Origin: Planctomycetales bacterium
GTDB taxonomy: Bacteria; Planctomycetota; Planctomycetia; Isosphaerales; Isosphaeraceae
Assembly (NCBI GenBank): GCA_027452145.1
Contig: DAIDHB010000447.1
Coordinates: forward strand, 1 to 64,000
Length of the DNA stretch: 64,000 nt
Reading direction: 5' to 3'
The translations under genes and the position numbers were made by a program. This document shows positions 1 to 9,186 of the stretch, in pieces. How positions within the stretch are numbered: position 1 is the stretch's first letter; the number at the start of each line of letters is the position of its first letter. The notes beneath the pieces were generated by a model that was not told where the DNA came from, ran no database searches, and was given only the letters and a program-made list of their open reading frames with translations.

Positions 1-1177
1 ACATGGCGGGGGCGGCTCCCTGTCGGTGACGCGGTAAACGGCCTTCAAGGCCACGCGTCCTCATGGTACTGGGCGCGCCCGGGCGACGAAAGGGGCCAAC
101 AGGACCGGCAGGCTGGGACCGGGCACCCCGAAGACTTGCATCCGCCGCCGACTCTCGTGGCAGCTCCGCACCCCGGTCGCGAACAACGGCCAGGCGGACC
201 TGGGTTTCATCCTCACCGACGCCGCCAGCGGCACCGAGGGGTCCGCTGATCCGCGAATCCACTGATGCGGTCCGGTTCCTGGGAGGACAAGGGGCGGCGC
301 GACTCCGGGGCGCCGGGGACCGTCCAGGACGAGCGGAATCCCCAGCCATTCCCCGTGCGGATCTCGGTCGACCGGCCCGACCAGCCTCGGCGCGCAAAGC
401 GGACGTCGACCGCTTGATGAAAGAACGAACACCAACGCGACTGCCAGACCCTGGCAGAATTGGCTTCGTTTTGCTCGTTTCCAACCCCCCGGACACCCTC
501 TCGGCGCCGAAAACCCGCGACCGAGTATGAAGGAAATAATGAAGATTGGGTTCGTTCGCGCGATTTCGGGGTGACTCGAGCCCTCGGAATCCCGCCCGTG
601 ATGCGTTTGCACTCATCTTGACCGTGTTGCAAGCAACAGGGCGCTGATGGGACAGGCGGCCGCATTTCGCCTGCCCACGACGCATGCCGCGGGGCTCGCC
701 GCGCCGTGTTGCGGCGGGCCTCCCGCACCATCGTGGATGCACCGCCATCCCGGGCGGGATGACTGTCTTACCGACGACCGATTTGCCAAAGATCGACCGA
801 CAACCGACGGACATCTCTATAGACGCCGGCCGCGCGGTTTTATTCCCATCTTTTTTCCAGATTCCCAATTTTTCCTGGACTGATTATGCCGAGCGGAAGG
901 GCGAGCAGACGGTGCCCGGCGGTGGGAGCCGGCTTGAGAGCTCGTGAAGGAATGGATTTCGAAGGACAGATAGAAGAGAGCGAATGGCTGCAACCGGAGA
1001 CTCCGCATGCTATTACGTCGCTTCGCTCTCAGCTCTTCGCTCCTTTTCGCCGATTCCTTCCCATCCCCTGACTCCAAGCTTCTTGAAGTCCCCCGCCGGC
1101 ACACGACCCAATGGGTTGGGTCCGTGATCTCGAGCCGGACCAGCGGATGAGCCCAGATCAAGGGGGGCGAACAGATC
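1..1177. other. Non-coding stretch at the left edge
   Basis: I find no credible gene here. Open frames on both strands overlap one another, lack ribosome-binding sites and have low-complexity Arg/Pro/Ala content, as expected from GC-rich non-coding DNA. One copy of the 11-mer GGGTTCGTTCG, which recurs in phase at 62.4-62.65 kb, starts at 548. A diverged copy lies near 462. A short AT-richer patch at about 838-875 could hold a promoter but has no convincing -35/-10 pair. Confidence 0.6.
548..570 (+). repeat. Isolated copy of the GGGTTCGTTCG dispersed repeat
   Basis: The sequence GGGTTCGTTCG, followed by CGCGATTTCGG, matches the core and the 3' flank of the four copies near 62.4-62.65 kb in the same orientation. 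A diverged copy lies about 86 bp to its left, near 462. It is 62 kb from the cluster, so the element is dispersed, not local. Confidence 0.6.
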
Positions 1178-1786
1178 ATGTCCACGGCGACAACAACCGG
1201 ATCGATACCGGCCCGCCCGCGCTGGATTCCGTCGTCGCTCTACCGGATGACGGTGGAGAAGTACGAGTCGCTCATCGCCTCGGGCTTCTTCGGCAAGCGG
1301 GACGATGTCCACCTCATCAACGGATATGTGGTGAACCGGATGGCCGAATCCCCGTTGCATGGCGCCGTCGGCGAAGCGATCCGACTGGCCATTGAAGCGA
1401 TCCTGCGGGCCGCGTGGCACATCCGCAGCGAGAAGGGGTTGTGTATCCCATCGCAGATCAGCGTGCCGCGTCCCGACATCGCCGTCGTGCGGGGCACCCC
1501 GCGCGACTACCTGGCCCGGTACCCCGAACCGGCCGACACCGCCCTCGTCGTCGAGGTGTCTGACTCGAGCGTGGACGACGACCGGGCGATGGCCGAGATC
1601 CATGCCGCTGGCGGCGTCCCGATTTACTGGCTCGTCAACCTGATCGATGGCCAGGTCGAGGTGGACTCCGACCCAGGACCTGGCGGCTATCGGAGGCACG
1701 AGGTCCTCGCCCCCGGTCATGTGCCGCGCGTGGTGGTCGACGGCGTCGAGATCGGCGGAACTGCGGTGGCGGACATCCTGCCCTGA
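1178..1786 (+). CDS. Uma2 family (DUF820) endonuclease-like protein
   Basis: A 202-residue protein of the Uma2/DUF820 family, a restriction-endonuclease-like fold expanded in cyanobacteria and planctomycetes; its true role is unknown. Family marks seen in order are an N-terminal MTVEKYESLI followed by an LINGYVV strand, then PRPDIAVVRG, then ALVVEVSDSS, then VPIYWLVNL and a C-terminal VEIGGTAVADILP. The Asp of PDIAVV and the Glu of VVEV are the expected acidic active-site positions, and the usual lysine is not clear. The ATG has a purine-rich GGGGGGCG about 10 nt upstream. A second, frameshifted member lies at 41761-42679, and that copy carries a coiled-coil tail which this one lacks. Confidence 0.88.
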   Translation: MSTATTTGSIPARPRWIPSSLYRMTVEKYESLIASGFFGKRDDVHLINGYVVNRMAESPLHGAVGEAIRLAIEAILRAAWHIRSEKGLCIPSQISVPRPDIAVVRGTPRDYLARYPEPADTALVVEVSDSSVDDDRAMAEIHAAGGVPIYWLVNLIDGQVEVDSDPGPGGYRRHEVLAPGHVPRVVVDGVEIGGTAVADILP

Positions 1787-1922
1787 CGCGGCAGGACGGC
1801 GATCAAAATAGGACGGAATGCGGAACGGAGACATCGCGCTTTTCACAAATCCGGTGGCCTCGCTGGCGATTGTCCTCCACCTGTCAACAATCGCCTTGAT
1901 CCGCGCGAGGGGGCGATGGGGA

Positions 1923-4900
1923 TCACTTCTTCTCCCCGGGGATCGGCGCCGCGATCGGGTACTTCGTCCGCTCGGCCTGGTACTTCTTGACTTCCTCCGG
2001 CCTCTTCGTGGCGGTGTAGAGCTCGATCAGGCGGTCGAGGGCGTCGGACAGTCGGACCTGGCCCTGCGGCGGGATGGTTTGCTCCCGCTGCTTCATCCCC
2101 TCGTAGCCCTTCCGCAATAGCGATTCGGCCTCGTCGACTTTCTTCTGGCCGAGCAAGGCGCCGCCGAGCATCGATTGCGTGTTGAAGGTCGCCCAGTGGT
2201 CGGGCTGCGATTTCTCGCGGATGGCGAGGCACTCGCGGAGGAGCGGTTCGGCCTCGTCGAAGTCCCGGGACTGGAGGAGCAAGAGGCCGGCCACGGCCAG
2301 CCCCTGGGCCAGTGGTAGGCTATCCCCGGGATACACCCTCCGGGAGCTGCTGATCCCCTCGCGCAAGGTCGACCGGAGCAGGTCGTGCTTCCCGAGCTTC
2401 TGGTAGCACTGGGCCAGGTTGTTCAAGGTGGTGAGGGTGTTGGGGTGGCCGGGGCCGAACTTCGCCCTGACCAGCGGCAGCGCCTGCTCGTAGAGCGGCA
2501 GGGCCAGGTCCAGCTTTCCGGCCGACATGTAGCAGGTCGCCAGGTTCTGCATGGTGGAGAGAGTTTCCTGGTGGTCGAGGCCGAGCTTCGCCCTGATCAA
2601 TGGAAGCCGCTGCTCGTAGACCGGCAGGGCGAGGTCCAGCTTGCCGGCTTTCATGTAGCTCTCGGCCAGGTTGCCCATCATGACGACGACGTCAGGGTGG
2701 TCGGGGCCGAACCTGGCCTTCTGGAGGGCCAATGCCTCGGCGAGGAGCGGCTGGGCCAGGTCCAGATTGCCGACGGTAACGTAGGCTGAACCCAGGTTGC
2801 TCATGGTCTTGATGATCTCATCATGTTTCCTGGCCTTCTGGAGGGCCAACGTCTGCTCGAGGAGCGGCACCGCCAGGTCCAGCCTGCGGGTCGCCAGGTA
2901 ACAGTAGCCGAGGCTGCCCATGGTGGTGAGGGTGTCGGCGTGGTCGGGGCCGAGCTTCGCCTTCTGCAAGGCCAGCGTCTGCTCGAAGAGCGGCAAGGCC
3001 ACGTCCAGCTTTCCGGAGTCCCGGTAGCCCACAGCCAGGTTGTTCATGGTCACGAGCGTCTGTGGGTTATCGGCGCCGAGCTTGGCCTTCTGGAGGGCCA
3101 GCGTCCGCTCGAGGAGCGGCACCGCCCGGTCGGGCTTCCCGAGTTTCTGGTAGCACTCGGCCAGGTTGCCCATGGCCATGAGGGTTCCGGGGTGGTCGGG
3201 GGGGAAGTTGTCCTTGACCAGGGCCAGCGTCTGCTCGAGGAGCGGCACGGCCTTTTCCAGCTTGCCGGATCTCTGATAGGTCCAGGTGAGGTACTGGAGA
3301 ACAACGAGCCCCTCGTTGTTTTCCCGGCCGAGCTCGGGCTTCATGGCCTTGACCATCTCTTCCATGAGCGCAGACGCCCGATCCGCCTTCCCGGCCGCCT
3401 CATACTCGACGACGAGTTCCATCATGCTTGTAATCGTCGTGCCGTTGCTGGTCCCGAGCTTGGCCTTCATGAGCTTCAAGGTCTCTTCCATGAGCGGGAT
3501 CGCCCTGTCCAGCTTCCCGACCTCGCGATACGACATCGCGAGGTTGTGCATGCAGATCAGCGTATCCCTATCTTCGAGGCCGAGCTTGGCCTTGAACAGC
3601 TTCACTGCCTCGTCGAAGAGCGGCACGGCGTCGCCTGGCCTACCGGCCATCCGATAGGCCAGGGCGAGGTTGTTGATGGCGACGAGCGTCTGGGGATGTT
3701 CAGGGCCGAGCCTGGCTCGAGTGGCCCTCAGCACCTCCTCGAGGAGCGGGAGGGCCAGGTCCAGCCTCCCGGAACTCAGATGCACATCGGCGACACTTTC
3801 CATGGTCCTGAGTGTGTGGGGATGTTCGGGGCCGATCTTCGCTTTCTGGAGCTCCAGCGTCGTCTGGAGCAGCGATTTGCCCAGGTCCTGCTTCCCGGTA
3901 TTGAGATAGGCCCCGGCGAGATCATGCATACGCCTGAGTGTATCGGGGTGCTCGGGTCCCAGCCTGGCTTTCGAGAGCTCGAGCAGGTTCTCGAAGAGCG
4001 ACAGGGTCAGGGCCTCATTCCCGCGGGTGCGACCATACGCATAACCAAGCGCGTTCATATTGGCGAGCGTGGCGGGATCGTCGGGGCCGAGGTATTGCCG
4101 GAACAGGGCATCGGCTCGCTTCAAGGTATCGATCGCCGTCTGGTAGTCGCCGATCCGGTAATAGGTCGTTCCGACTGTCGCGAGGATCTCGGCCTGGACC
4201 AGCGGTTGCCCGGGGAAACTCTGCTCGATCCTCGCGGGCGACAGTTCCCTGGAGGCTCGGTCGAGGAGTTCGCGAATGGTCGGGTTCAGCTTCGCCTCGG
4301 CGGCTGTCCCGCCCATTTTCAGGAGGGCGTCGGCCTGAGCTCTCGTGTCCGCCTGCGCCAGCAGTTTTTCTTGCAAGAAGCCCTTGACCGATTGTGCGAC
4401 CTGCTTCTCTTCCTCCGCCTTCTTCCTCGCGGCTTCGACCTGGACCAGGCGCTCACCGGCGAGCTTTTCGCCCGCCGCGGCCCGCTTCTGCTCCCCGACC
4501 GCGACCTTCCGCTGCTCGGCTTCAGCATCCCGGGCTCGATTCGCCTTGTACAGCCCGATGGTCGTGCCGACGATCCCGCCGACCAGGGTCAGGAAGACGA
4601 GGCTCGCCGCGATCACCTGCCCCTTGTTCCGCTTGACGAGTTTCTTCAGCCGATAGCCGCGACTCGGCGGCCGGGCCTCGACGACCTCGTCGGCGAGGTA
4701 GCGCTGGATGTCGCGGGCGAGGCCATTGGCCGTGTCGTAACGCCGGTCGCGGTCCTTCTCCAGCGCCTTCATCACGACGCAGTCGAGCTCGCCTCGCAGC
4801 ATCTTCGACAGCCGGGCCGGCTCGATGCTCCGATTGGCCGCGATGCTCGGCAGGGCCTCGGCCGTGTTCAGCTTCGTGCTCGGTCGCGGCGGGTCGACCT

Positions 4901-6047
4901 CGCGCACCATCCGCAGCATCTCGAGGATGGCCCCTCGCCGGAACTGCCTCGCGTCCAGCGGCGGCGAGCCGACGAGCAGCTCGTAGAGCATGACCCCGAG
5001 CGCATAGACGTCGGTCCGCGTGTCGATGTCCATCGACGACGGGTCGGCCTGCTCGGGCGACATGTAAGTGGGGGTGCCCACGATCGCCCCGGTGTCCGCG
5101 AAGCTCATGTCCGTCAGGTTCTGCTCGGTCGCCTTGGCCACGCCGAAGTCGATGACCTTGGGCGTCGGCCTGCCGTCAACCTCGGTGACCATCACGTTGC
5201 CCGGCTTCAGGTCGCGATGGATGATCCCCTTCTGGTGCGCGTGTTGCACCGCCTGGCACACCGAAACGAAGAGTTCGAGGCGATCCTTCACGGTCAGCCG
5301 CTTCCGGTCGCAGTACTCGGTGAGCGGCACCCCGTGAACCAGCTCCATCACGAAGAACGGCTGGCCGGCCGGGGTCACGCCGCCGTCGTAGATCCGGGCG
5401 ATATTGGGGTGGTCCATCAGGGCCAGGGCCTGCCGCTCGGCGTCGAACCGGGCCAGCACGCCCCGCGAATCCATCCCGGTCCTGATCAGCTTCAATGCCA
5501 CCTGACGCTTGACCGGCTCGGTCTGGCTGGCCAGGTAGACCGAGCCCATGCCTCCCTCGCCGATCACGTCGACCAGCGTGTACCGACCGGCGATGACGGT
5601 GCCAATCCCTTCGTGCGTCGCTACCCTGGCCGCGGGAGGCGTGGGAGCACTCGGCGGCGCCGTGGTGGCCCCCGAATCGGAGCGGTCGATCGTCACTGCC
5701 GCCGGGTCGGGTCGGGACTCCCCGAACTCGTCCGTCGGCGGCGTGCGGGCCCCCGATTCCACATCCGTGGTGGCATTGGGATCGGCGCGCGCCAGCGTTT
5801 CCGCCCCTTCGAGCGGCCGGTGCTGCCCGGTTGCGTCCCTGGGCGACAGGTCGGCCGTCGGACCGAAATCAGCCGGGGCCACGATTGGCCGATCCAGCGG
5901 ACCGCGGCTCCGGGCGTGACCGGCAAGCAACTCCTCGAGCCGGCGGCGCAGTTCGGGGTTCCCCGCGCACGCCTCATCAAGAAACGCGGCTCGTTCGGCC
6001 GGATCGGTCCGGCTCAGGGCCTCGGTGAAGAGGTCGAGTTCGTTCAC
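1923..6047 (-). CDS. Membrane Ser/Thr protein kinase with kinesin-light-chain-type TPR tail
   Basis: About 1374 residues. A short helical N-terminus (1-45) and a Pro/Thr/Asp-rich linker precede a PknB-type kinase domain at about 156-455. Its marks are the glycine loop GEGGMGSVY (163-171), catalytic lysine K186, HRDLKPGN (277-284), DFG (300-302) and GTPTYMSPEQ. A basic stop and one membrane helix follow at about 477-500, then a coiled coil and roughly 15 TPR units of about 42 residues, each like LALQKAKLG..TL.TMNNLA, to the C-terminus. The TPRs should lie on the far side of the membrane from the kinase. I chose GTG at 6047 because GGAG sits 8 nt upstream and the family begins with this motif. 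The frame stays open upstream, but that part looks non-coding. No partner gene adjoins it, so its substrate and signal are unknown. Confidence 0.93.
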   Translation of the reverse strand: MNELDLFTEALSRTDPAERAAFLDEACAGNPELRRRLEELLAGHARSRGPLDRPIVAPADFGPTADLSPRDATGQHRPLEGAETLARADPNATTDVESGARTPPTDEFGESRPDPAAVTIDRSDSGATTAPPSAPTPPAARVATHEGIGTVIAGRYTLVDVIGEGGMGSVYLASQTEPVKRQVALKLIRTGMDSRGVLARFDAERQALALMDHPNIARIYDGGVTPAGQPFFVMELVHGVPLTEYCDRKRLTVKDRLELFVSVCQAVQHAHQKGIIHRDLKPGNVMVTEVDGRPTPKVIDFGVAKATEQNLTDMSFADTGAIVGTPTYMSPEQADPSSMDIDTRTDVYALGVMLYELLVGSPPLDARQFRRGAILEMLRMVREVDPPRPSTKLNTAEALPSIAANRSIEPARLSKMLRGELDCVVMKALEKDRDRRYDTANGLARDIQRYLADEVVEARPPSRGYRLKKLVKRNKGQVIAASLVFLTLVGGIVGTTIGLYKANRARDAEAEQRKVAVGEQKRAAAGEKLAGERLVQVEAARKKAEEEKQVAQSVKGFLQEKLLAQADTRAQADALLKMGGTAAEAKLNPTIRELLDRASRELSPARIEQSFPGQPLVQAEILATVGTTYYRIGDYQTAIDTLKRADALFRQYLGPDDPATLANMNALGYAYGRTRGNEALTLSLFENLLELSKARLGPEHPDTLRRMHDLAGAYLNTGKQDLGKSLLQTTLELQKAKIGPEHPHTLRTMESVADVHLSSGRLDLALPLLEEVLRATRARLGPEHPQTLVAINNLALAYRMAGRPGDAVPLFDEAVKLFKAKLGLEDRDTLICMHNLAMSYREVGKLDRAIPLMEETLKLMKAKLGTSNGTTITSMMELVVEYEAAGKADRASALMEEMVKAMKPELGRENNEGLVVLQYLTWTYQRSGKLEKAVPLLEQTLALVKDNFPPDHPGTLMAMGNLAECYQKLGKPDRAVPLLERTLALQKAKLGADNPQTLVTMNNLAVGYRDSGKLDVALPLFEQTLALQKAKLGPDHADTLTTMGSLGYCYLATRRLDLAVPLLEQTLALQKARKHDEIIKTMSNLGSAYVTVGNLDLAQPLLAEALALQKARFGPDHPDVVVMMGNLAESYMKAGKLDLALPVYEQRLPLIRAKLGLDHQETLSTMQNLATCYMSAGKLDLALPLYEQALPLVRAKFGPGHPNTLTTLNNLAQCYQKLGKHDLLRSTLREGISSSRRVYPGDSLPLAQGLAVAGLLLLQSRDFDEAEPLLRECLAIREKSQPDHWATFNTQSMLGGALLGQKKVDEAESLLRKGYEGMKQREQTIPPQGQVRLSDALDRLIELYTATKRPEEVKKYQAERTKYPIAAPIPGEKK

Positions 6048-6126
6048 GGAATCGCTCCTGCGGGGTGGTTCGTCCCACCCGATGCGGAATCGGCATCGAA
6101 ATCGCGCTGATGGCTTTGATATTAAT

Positions 6127-6528
6127 CTAACCGCTGGATAGATCGGCCGCCAGCCAGGCCCGAGAATGGGCCTGACCGGCGTCGGCGGTCCGCGGGGCGA
6201 TGCCCGGATCCTCGGCCGCCTCGTGGAGGGTTCGACCACTGAAGTGGCGCGAGGTTCCGGGTTCGCGTCGTCCCCGTATCCCTTCTGCGGGATGGCATCC
6301 CCCCGACAAGCAGCCTGAACCTCGCGGCGGTGTCGAACCGCACTCGAGCCCGATCTTGAAGGGCCCGGGATCGTGCTCGACCAGAGGCATGCGGCTGAAT
6401 TCGACGAAGACCAGCGTGGCGACCAGCAGGTTCGCCACAACGGCGGCCCGGCGGAAGGTCCGGAATGTCAGGCCGGACGTCACCCCGTCGAGGGCGTCGA
6501 ACTTGTTGACCGGCCTGGGATTAATCAT
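6127..6528 (-). CDS. Doubtful small ORF with one predicted membrane helix
   Basis: A 133-codon frame upstream of the kinase, on the same strand. The first 65 residues look more protein-like than the rest: one hydrophobic helix (AAVVANLLVATLVFVEF) near residues 27-43, then a His/Asp/Pro segment. The second half is Arg/Gly/Pro-rich and resembles non-coding translation. GGGGACC lies about 7 nt before the ATG. No family was recognised. It could be a small membrane protein or chance. Confidence 0.25.
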   Translation of the reverse strand: MINPRPVNKFDALDGVTSGLTFRTFRRAAVVANLLVATLVFVEFSRMPLVEHDPGPFKIGLECGSTPPRGSGCLSGGCHPAEGIRGRREPGTSRHFSGRTLHEAAEDPGIAPRTADAGQAHSRAWLAADLSSG

Positions 6529-6730
6529 CGCAGGGTCCCCGGATCGTTGAACCCGCCTCCTCCCGACCAGCTCTCGCCTCATTCACCGAACGGCCTGGAA
6601 TCGATAGGCCGCCCGAGCCAGCCGAGTTCGTCAGGAACTCGGGGCGGCCGGGCCGCAATCAATCAAAAAAAAAATTCACCATAGAGGCACCCAGCGCGGC
6701 CGAGCCGGCGACAACTTATCAATCAATCCT

Positions 6731-6887
6731 AATGAACCACAGAGACACCGAGACACAGAGACCGGAAGAGAAGACCGTTGGGGGACGGGGCATGGGAGAT
6801 CGGCCGGGGTGAGCCGGTCTCGAGTCCTCTTCTCTTCTCCTCTCTTCTCGGTCCGATCTCTGTGTCTCGGTGTCTCTGTGGTTCATT
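6731..6887. repeat. Dispersed palindromic repeat, 31-bp perfect arms
   Basis: Arms at 6731-6761 and 6857-6887 are exact reverse complements over 31 bp. The left arm starts AATGAACCACAGAGACACC and the right arm ends GTGTCTCTGTGGTTCATT. The 95-bp spacer holds further purine/pyrimidine tracts (CTCTTCTC) that extend the symmetry. Sequences of this type (ACAGAGACACCGAGACACAGAG) are familiar as interspersed repeats in several large bacterial genomes; their origin is unsettled. No transposase gene is present. Confidence 0.85.
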
Positions 6888-7215
6888 TCTCTGGGGCTGG
6901 TCTGCGGTAGGAGGCGGAGCCGGGATGGACCGAGGGCAACCACGGCGACACAAAGTCCATCGCACCGAGGACCTGGGAAACCCGGTACGCCCACGGGATT
7001 CTCGGAATTGGTAGTGCACGGAGCCCAAACAGCGACGCAGCTAGATTGAGGGCGGGGGGGAAACCAGCATCGGGCTCGTATCCCCCATCGCATGCCGAGG
7101 CCGCGTGCGGAGATCCGTAAGGAATGGCCCATGAAGGGGTTCTGATTGTGTCCGCGGCATTCGGCCATGTCCCTCGCGGGTCGCATCATCCTCTCATCGA
7201 AAAATTTTCTAATTC

Positions 7216-7250
7216 TTGAGCATTCCTTTTTCTGCTGCGTCGGTTATAAT
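7216..7250 (+). promoter_or_regulatory. Promoter of the RRM gene with consensus TATAAT
   Basis: A consensus -10 TATAAT at 7245-7250 sits in an AT-rich island (7198-7250) that stands out in this GC-rich DNA. The -35 is poorer: TTCCTT at 7223-7228 at 16-nt spacing, or TTGAGC at 7216 at too long a spacing. Transcription from here would give a leader of about 160 nt before the TTG start, like the long leaders of cold-responsive RNA-binding protein genes. Confidence 0.55.
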
Positions 7251-7415
7251 GCATCCGGTTTGGATGGACGATCGAGAGGCATCGCGGGCCCCTTCGGAGC
7301 CGGTCACTGCTCATTCCCTCGCCCTTCCCGCCCGACGGGCTCGCACCGAGCCTGCCTTTCTCCTCGACCCGGAAAGCACCCGGCGGGTCGTCGTCTTCTC
7401 GCTGCGGAGTCGATC

Positions 7416-7739
7416 TTGTCCAGAAAGCTATACGTCGGCAACCTCACCTACAACGTCAATGAGTCCGACCTGGAGGCGCTCTTCACGCCGTATGGGTCCG
7501 TGCAGAGTGCCCAGGTCATCGTCGATCGGGACACGAACCGCTCGAAGGGATTCGCCTTCGTGGAGATGGGCACCGAGGCGGAGGCGCACGCCGCCATCGA
7601 AGGGCTCAACGGTCGTGACCACGACGGCCGCAACCTGACGGTCAACGAGGCCAAGCCTCGTGAGGCCCGTTCCGGTGGCGGCGGCTACGGCGGCGGCGGC
7701 GGTGGCGGCGGCTACGGCGGCGGTCGAAATCGTTATTGA
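7416..7739 (+). CDS. Small RRM-domain RNA-binding protein, glycine-rich tail
   Basis: A 107-residue single RRM protein of the cyanobacterial/planctomycete Rbp type, which binds single-stranded RNA and is often cold- or stress-responsive. RNP2 is LYVGNL (5-10) and RNP1 is KGFAFVEM (44-51), both with the aromatic residues needed for stacking on RNA. Residues 87-105 are Gly/Tyr/Arg-rich. The protein begins MSRKLYVGN, so I place the start at TTG 7416, 6 nt after GGAG. A longer upstream frame exists but does not look coding. A strong hairpin follows the stop. Confidence 0.93.
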   Translation: MSRKLYVGNLTYNVNESDLEALFTPYGSVQSAQVIVDRDTNRSKGFAFVEMGTEAEAHAAIEGLNGRDHDGRNLTVNEAKPREARSGGGGYGGGGGGGGYGGGRNRY

Positions 7740-7764
7740 TCGCCCGCCAGCGCCGGGAGCATCC

Positions 7765-7788
7765 AGGGGCTCGCACCGACGAGCCCCT
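7765..7788 (+). terminator. Hairpin after the RRM gene
   Basis: AGGGGCTCG at 7765-7773 and CGAGCCCCT at 7780-7788 form a perfect 9-bp stem with a 6-nt loop, 25 nt after the RRM stop. There is no T-tract, only CGTTCG, so it is a terminator or a 3'-end stabilising hairpin. Confidence 0.6.
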
Positions 7789-7942
7789 CGTTCGACCTGG
7801 GCCCTTTCGAGGGTCACGAGCGTCGGGCCGGCCGGTCCAGGCTTCGCGGCCTGGAATCCCCTCGTTCGTGGACGCCCGCCCTCGTCTCGTGCGGGTTTCG
7901 TCGTCGATCGTTCGAACGATCATCCATCCGGTGAGCCCCCGC

Positions 7943-8284
7943 ATGAACACTTACCCCGCCGACGAGCGACGGATCTCGGAAGTCGAGCGAGGTCGGAGTT
8001 GCGAGGCGGTCGTCTCGCTATCACCCGGCGATTCGCTCAAGGCTGGTGACACCGTGCGGTTCGCCCTTTCGCACGCGCATGGCGATCCGAGGCAGCCGCC
8101 CGCCTACGTCAACGGCGGCGATTCGGTCGTTGTCTGCCTCGCCGATGTCACCGACCTCGGCCGGATCGGCACCGTCTCGGGGGAAGTTCTCGTTCGACTG
8201 ACATGGCGGCCGCCGGGACAGGGCGATCCCTCGGGCCCCGTCGCCGGGCGTGCCGTGAAACCCGGCTCTCGTGGGCGTGGCTGA
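7943..8284 (+). CDS. Hypothetical small protein
   Basis: A 113-residue protein of no recognised family. Residues about 25-90 are regular alternating hydrophobic/polar beta-type sequence (SLKAGDTVRFAL, GDSVVVCLADV, VSGEVLVRLTWRP), which suggests a small beta-barrel; the last 20 residues are Gly/Arg/Pro-rich. GGTGAG lies 8 nt before the ATG. There is no signal peptide. It sits downstream of the RRM gene, beyond the hairpin, so it probably has its own transcript. Confidence 0.5.
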   Translation: MNTYPADERRISEVERGRSCEAVVSLSPGDSLKAGDTVRFALSHAHGDPRQPPAYVNGGDSVVVCLADVTDLGRIGTVSGEVLVRLTWRPPGQGDPSGPVAGRAVKPGSRGRG

Positions 8285-8346
8285 CCGAGACGTCACGGCC
8301 TCATGAGCAACCTATCAGGGACGAACCCACCCGGAAGGCGACCCCA

Positions 8347-8532
8347 ATGTCAGGTGGCTACTATCACACGCCGCCGAAGCCCATCTCGACCAGGGTGCGG
8401 TGCCCGGTCTGCCAGCAAGAGGTCTACTCCCGAGCAGGCATTCACCCGCAGTGTGCCGTGCGGCAGTCGGATCCGCCGAGGCCGAAGAAGCAGGCCGTCA
8501 TCATCTCCAACCCGGGCGGGGAGCAGGGCTAG
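8347..8532 (+). CDS. Small zinc-ribbon-like protein
   Basis: A 61-residue protein with CPVC near residue 19 and HPQC near residue 34, spaced to make one zinc-binding knuckle (CxxC...HxxC). The rest is short and basic with Pro/Lys. The ATG at 8347 has GGAAGG about 8 nt upstream. Tiny zinc-ribbon proteins of this layout are common in planctomycetes and have no assigned function. Confidence 0.6.
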   Translation: MSGGYYHTPPKPISTRVRCPVCQQEVYSRAGIHPQCAVRQSDPPRPKKQAVIISNPGGEQG

Positions 8533-8771
8533 CCTGGATTCCCACGGGACCTGATTCCACTCACGAATCCGCTTGCTTCCGAGCAGCCATCCCCTGGAAC
8601 TCAGGGGTGTCGGTGATCGACCTCACGACACGCGACCCAAGGCGGGAACGTGGCTGGTTTTCTCGACACTCCTCGCCAAACACCACCCGGGGCAGGGTCA
8701 GCCCATGCGGATCGGTCCTTGCTCCTCCAGGGCGTCCGGCGGCGATGCCCGGCGAGGAGTCTCGGAAATCG

Positions 8772-8849
8772 ACCACGAATCACACGAAGGGCACGAATCC
8801 GGTGGAGGCCTAGGCGGTCCCGATCCGTGGTCTTCGTGCCATTCGTGGT
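8772..8849. repeat. Dispersed imperfect palindrome (ACCACGAAT type)
   Basis: ACCACGAATCACACGAAG at 8772 is the near reverse complement of CTTCGTGCCATTCGTGGT ending at 8849, with two internal mismatches and a spacer of about 40 bp. Like the element at 6731 it belongs to a class of short interspersed repeats seen in many large bacterial genomes, but it has a different sequence. Confidence 0.7.
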
Positions 8850-9092
8850 GACGATTCCATTCCTCGGCGGCGTCAGCTCCCCGCGCCGAACCGTCCGTCA
8901 CCCGGATGCGCATCGCCCGGGGGTGGGCGTTTGGCGGTGGTTCATCATTCCTGATTGATAAGTTGTTGGCGGCTCGGCCGCGCTGGGACGGACCGGGGTC
9001 ATCCCGGTCCGGGCTCGCGAATGAGGCGCTGTCCCTCGCGCTGCCACGGTCGTTCGCGCGGGGAGGCGCCGGCATGGCCTTTGCACGCGACA

Positions 9093-9121
9093 TTGCGACG
9101 GATGGCGGCGCCTGCTAGACT
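9093..9121 (+). promoter_or_regulatory. Likely promoter of the site-2 protease run
   Basis: TTGCGA (9093-9098), 17-nt spacer, TAGACT (9116-9121). The start codon at 9187 lies about 60 nt beyond the expected transcription start. Confidence 0.5.
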
Positions 9122-9186
9122 CAAGAATATCGGGGACGCGAGAGTCCCGTGATGCCACGCCCGCAATTTAGTCCGAGTGGCCGGCC

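Larger units (their letters stand above)
6048..7215. other. Non-coding stretch with palindromic repeat
   Basis: Between the kinase start and the RRM gene. It contains a weak 133-codon frame (listed separately), an A-tract at about 6662-6675, and a long perfect inverted repeat at 6731-6887. No RNA gene was recognised. Confidence 0.5.
8533..9186. other. Non-coding stretch with a second dispersed palindrome
   Basis: No gene seen. It contains the inverted repeat at 8772-8849 and, near the right end, a likely promoter at 9093-9121 for the following gene run. Confidence 0.5.

Noticed and set aside
61-612. Open frames on both strands at the left edge
   Set aside because: They overlap each other, consist of repeat-derived Arg/Pro/Ala sequence and have no start signals.
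2823-6110. A 1095-codon open frame on the + strand opposite the kinase-TPR gene
   Set aside because: It is the antisense shadow of a GC-rich, repeated coding sequence. It has no ribosome-binding site, and its own repeats mirror the TPRs.
7146-7415. The RRM protein starting at the 7146 codon
   Set aside because: The added 90 residues match no RRM family, cross a TATAAT promoter, and the TTG start at 7416 has a proper GGAG.
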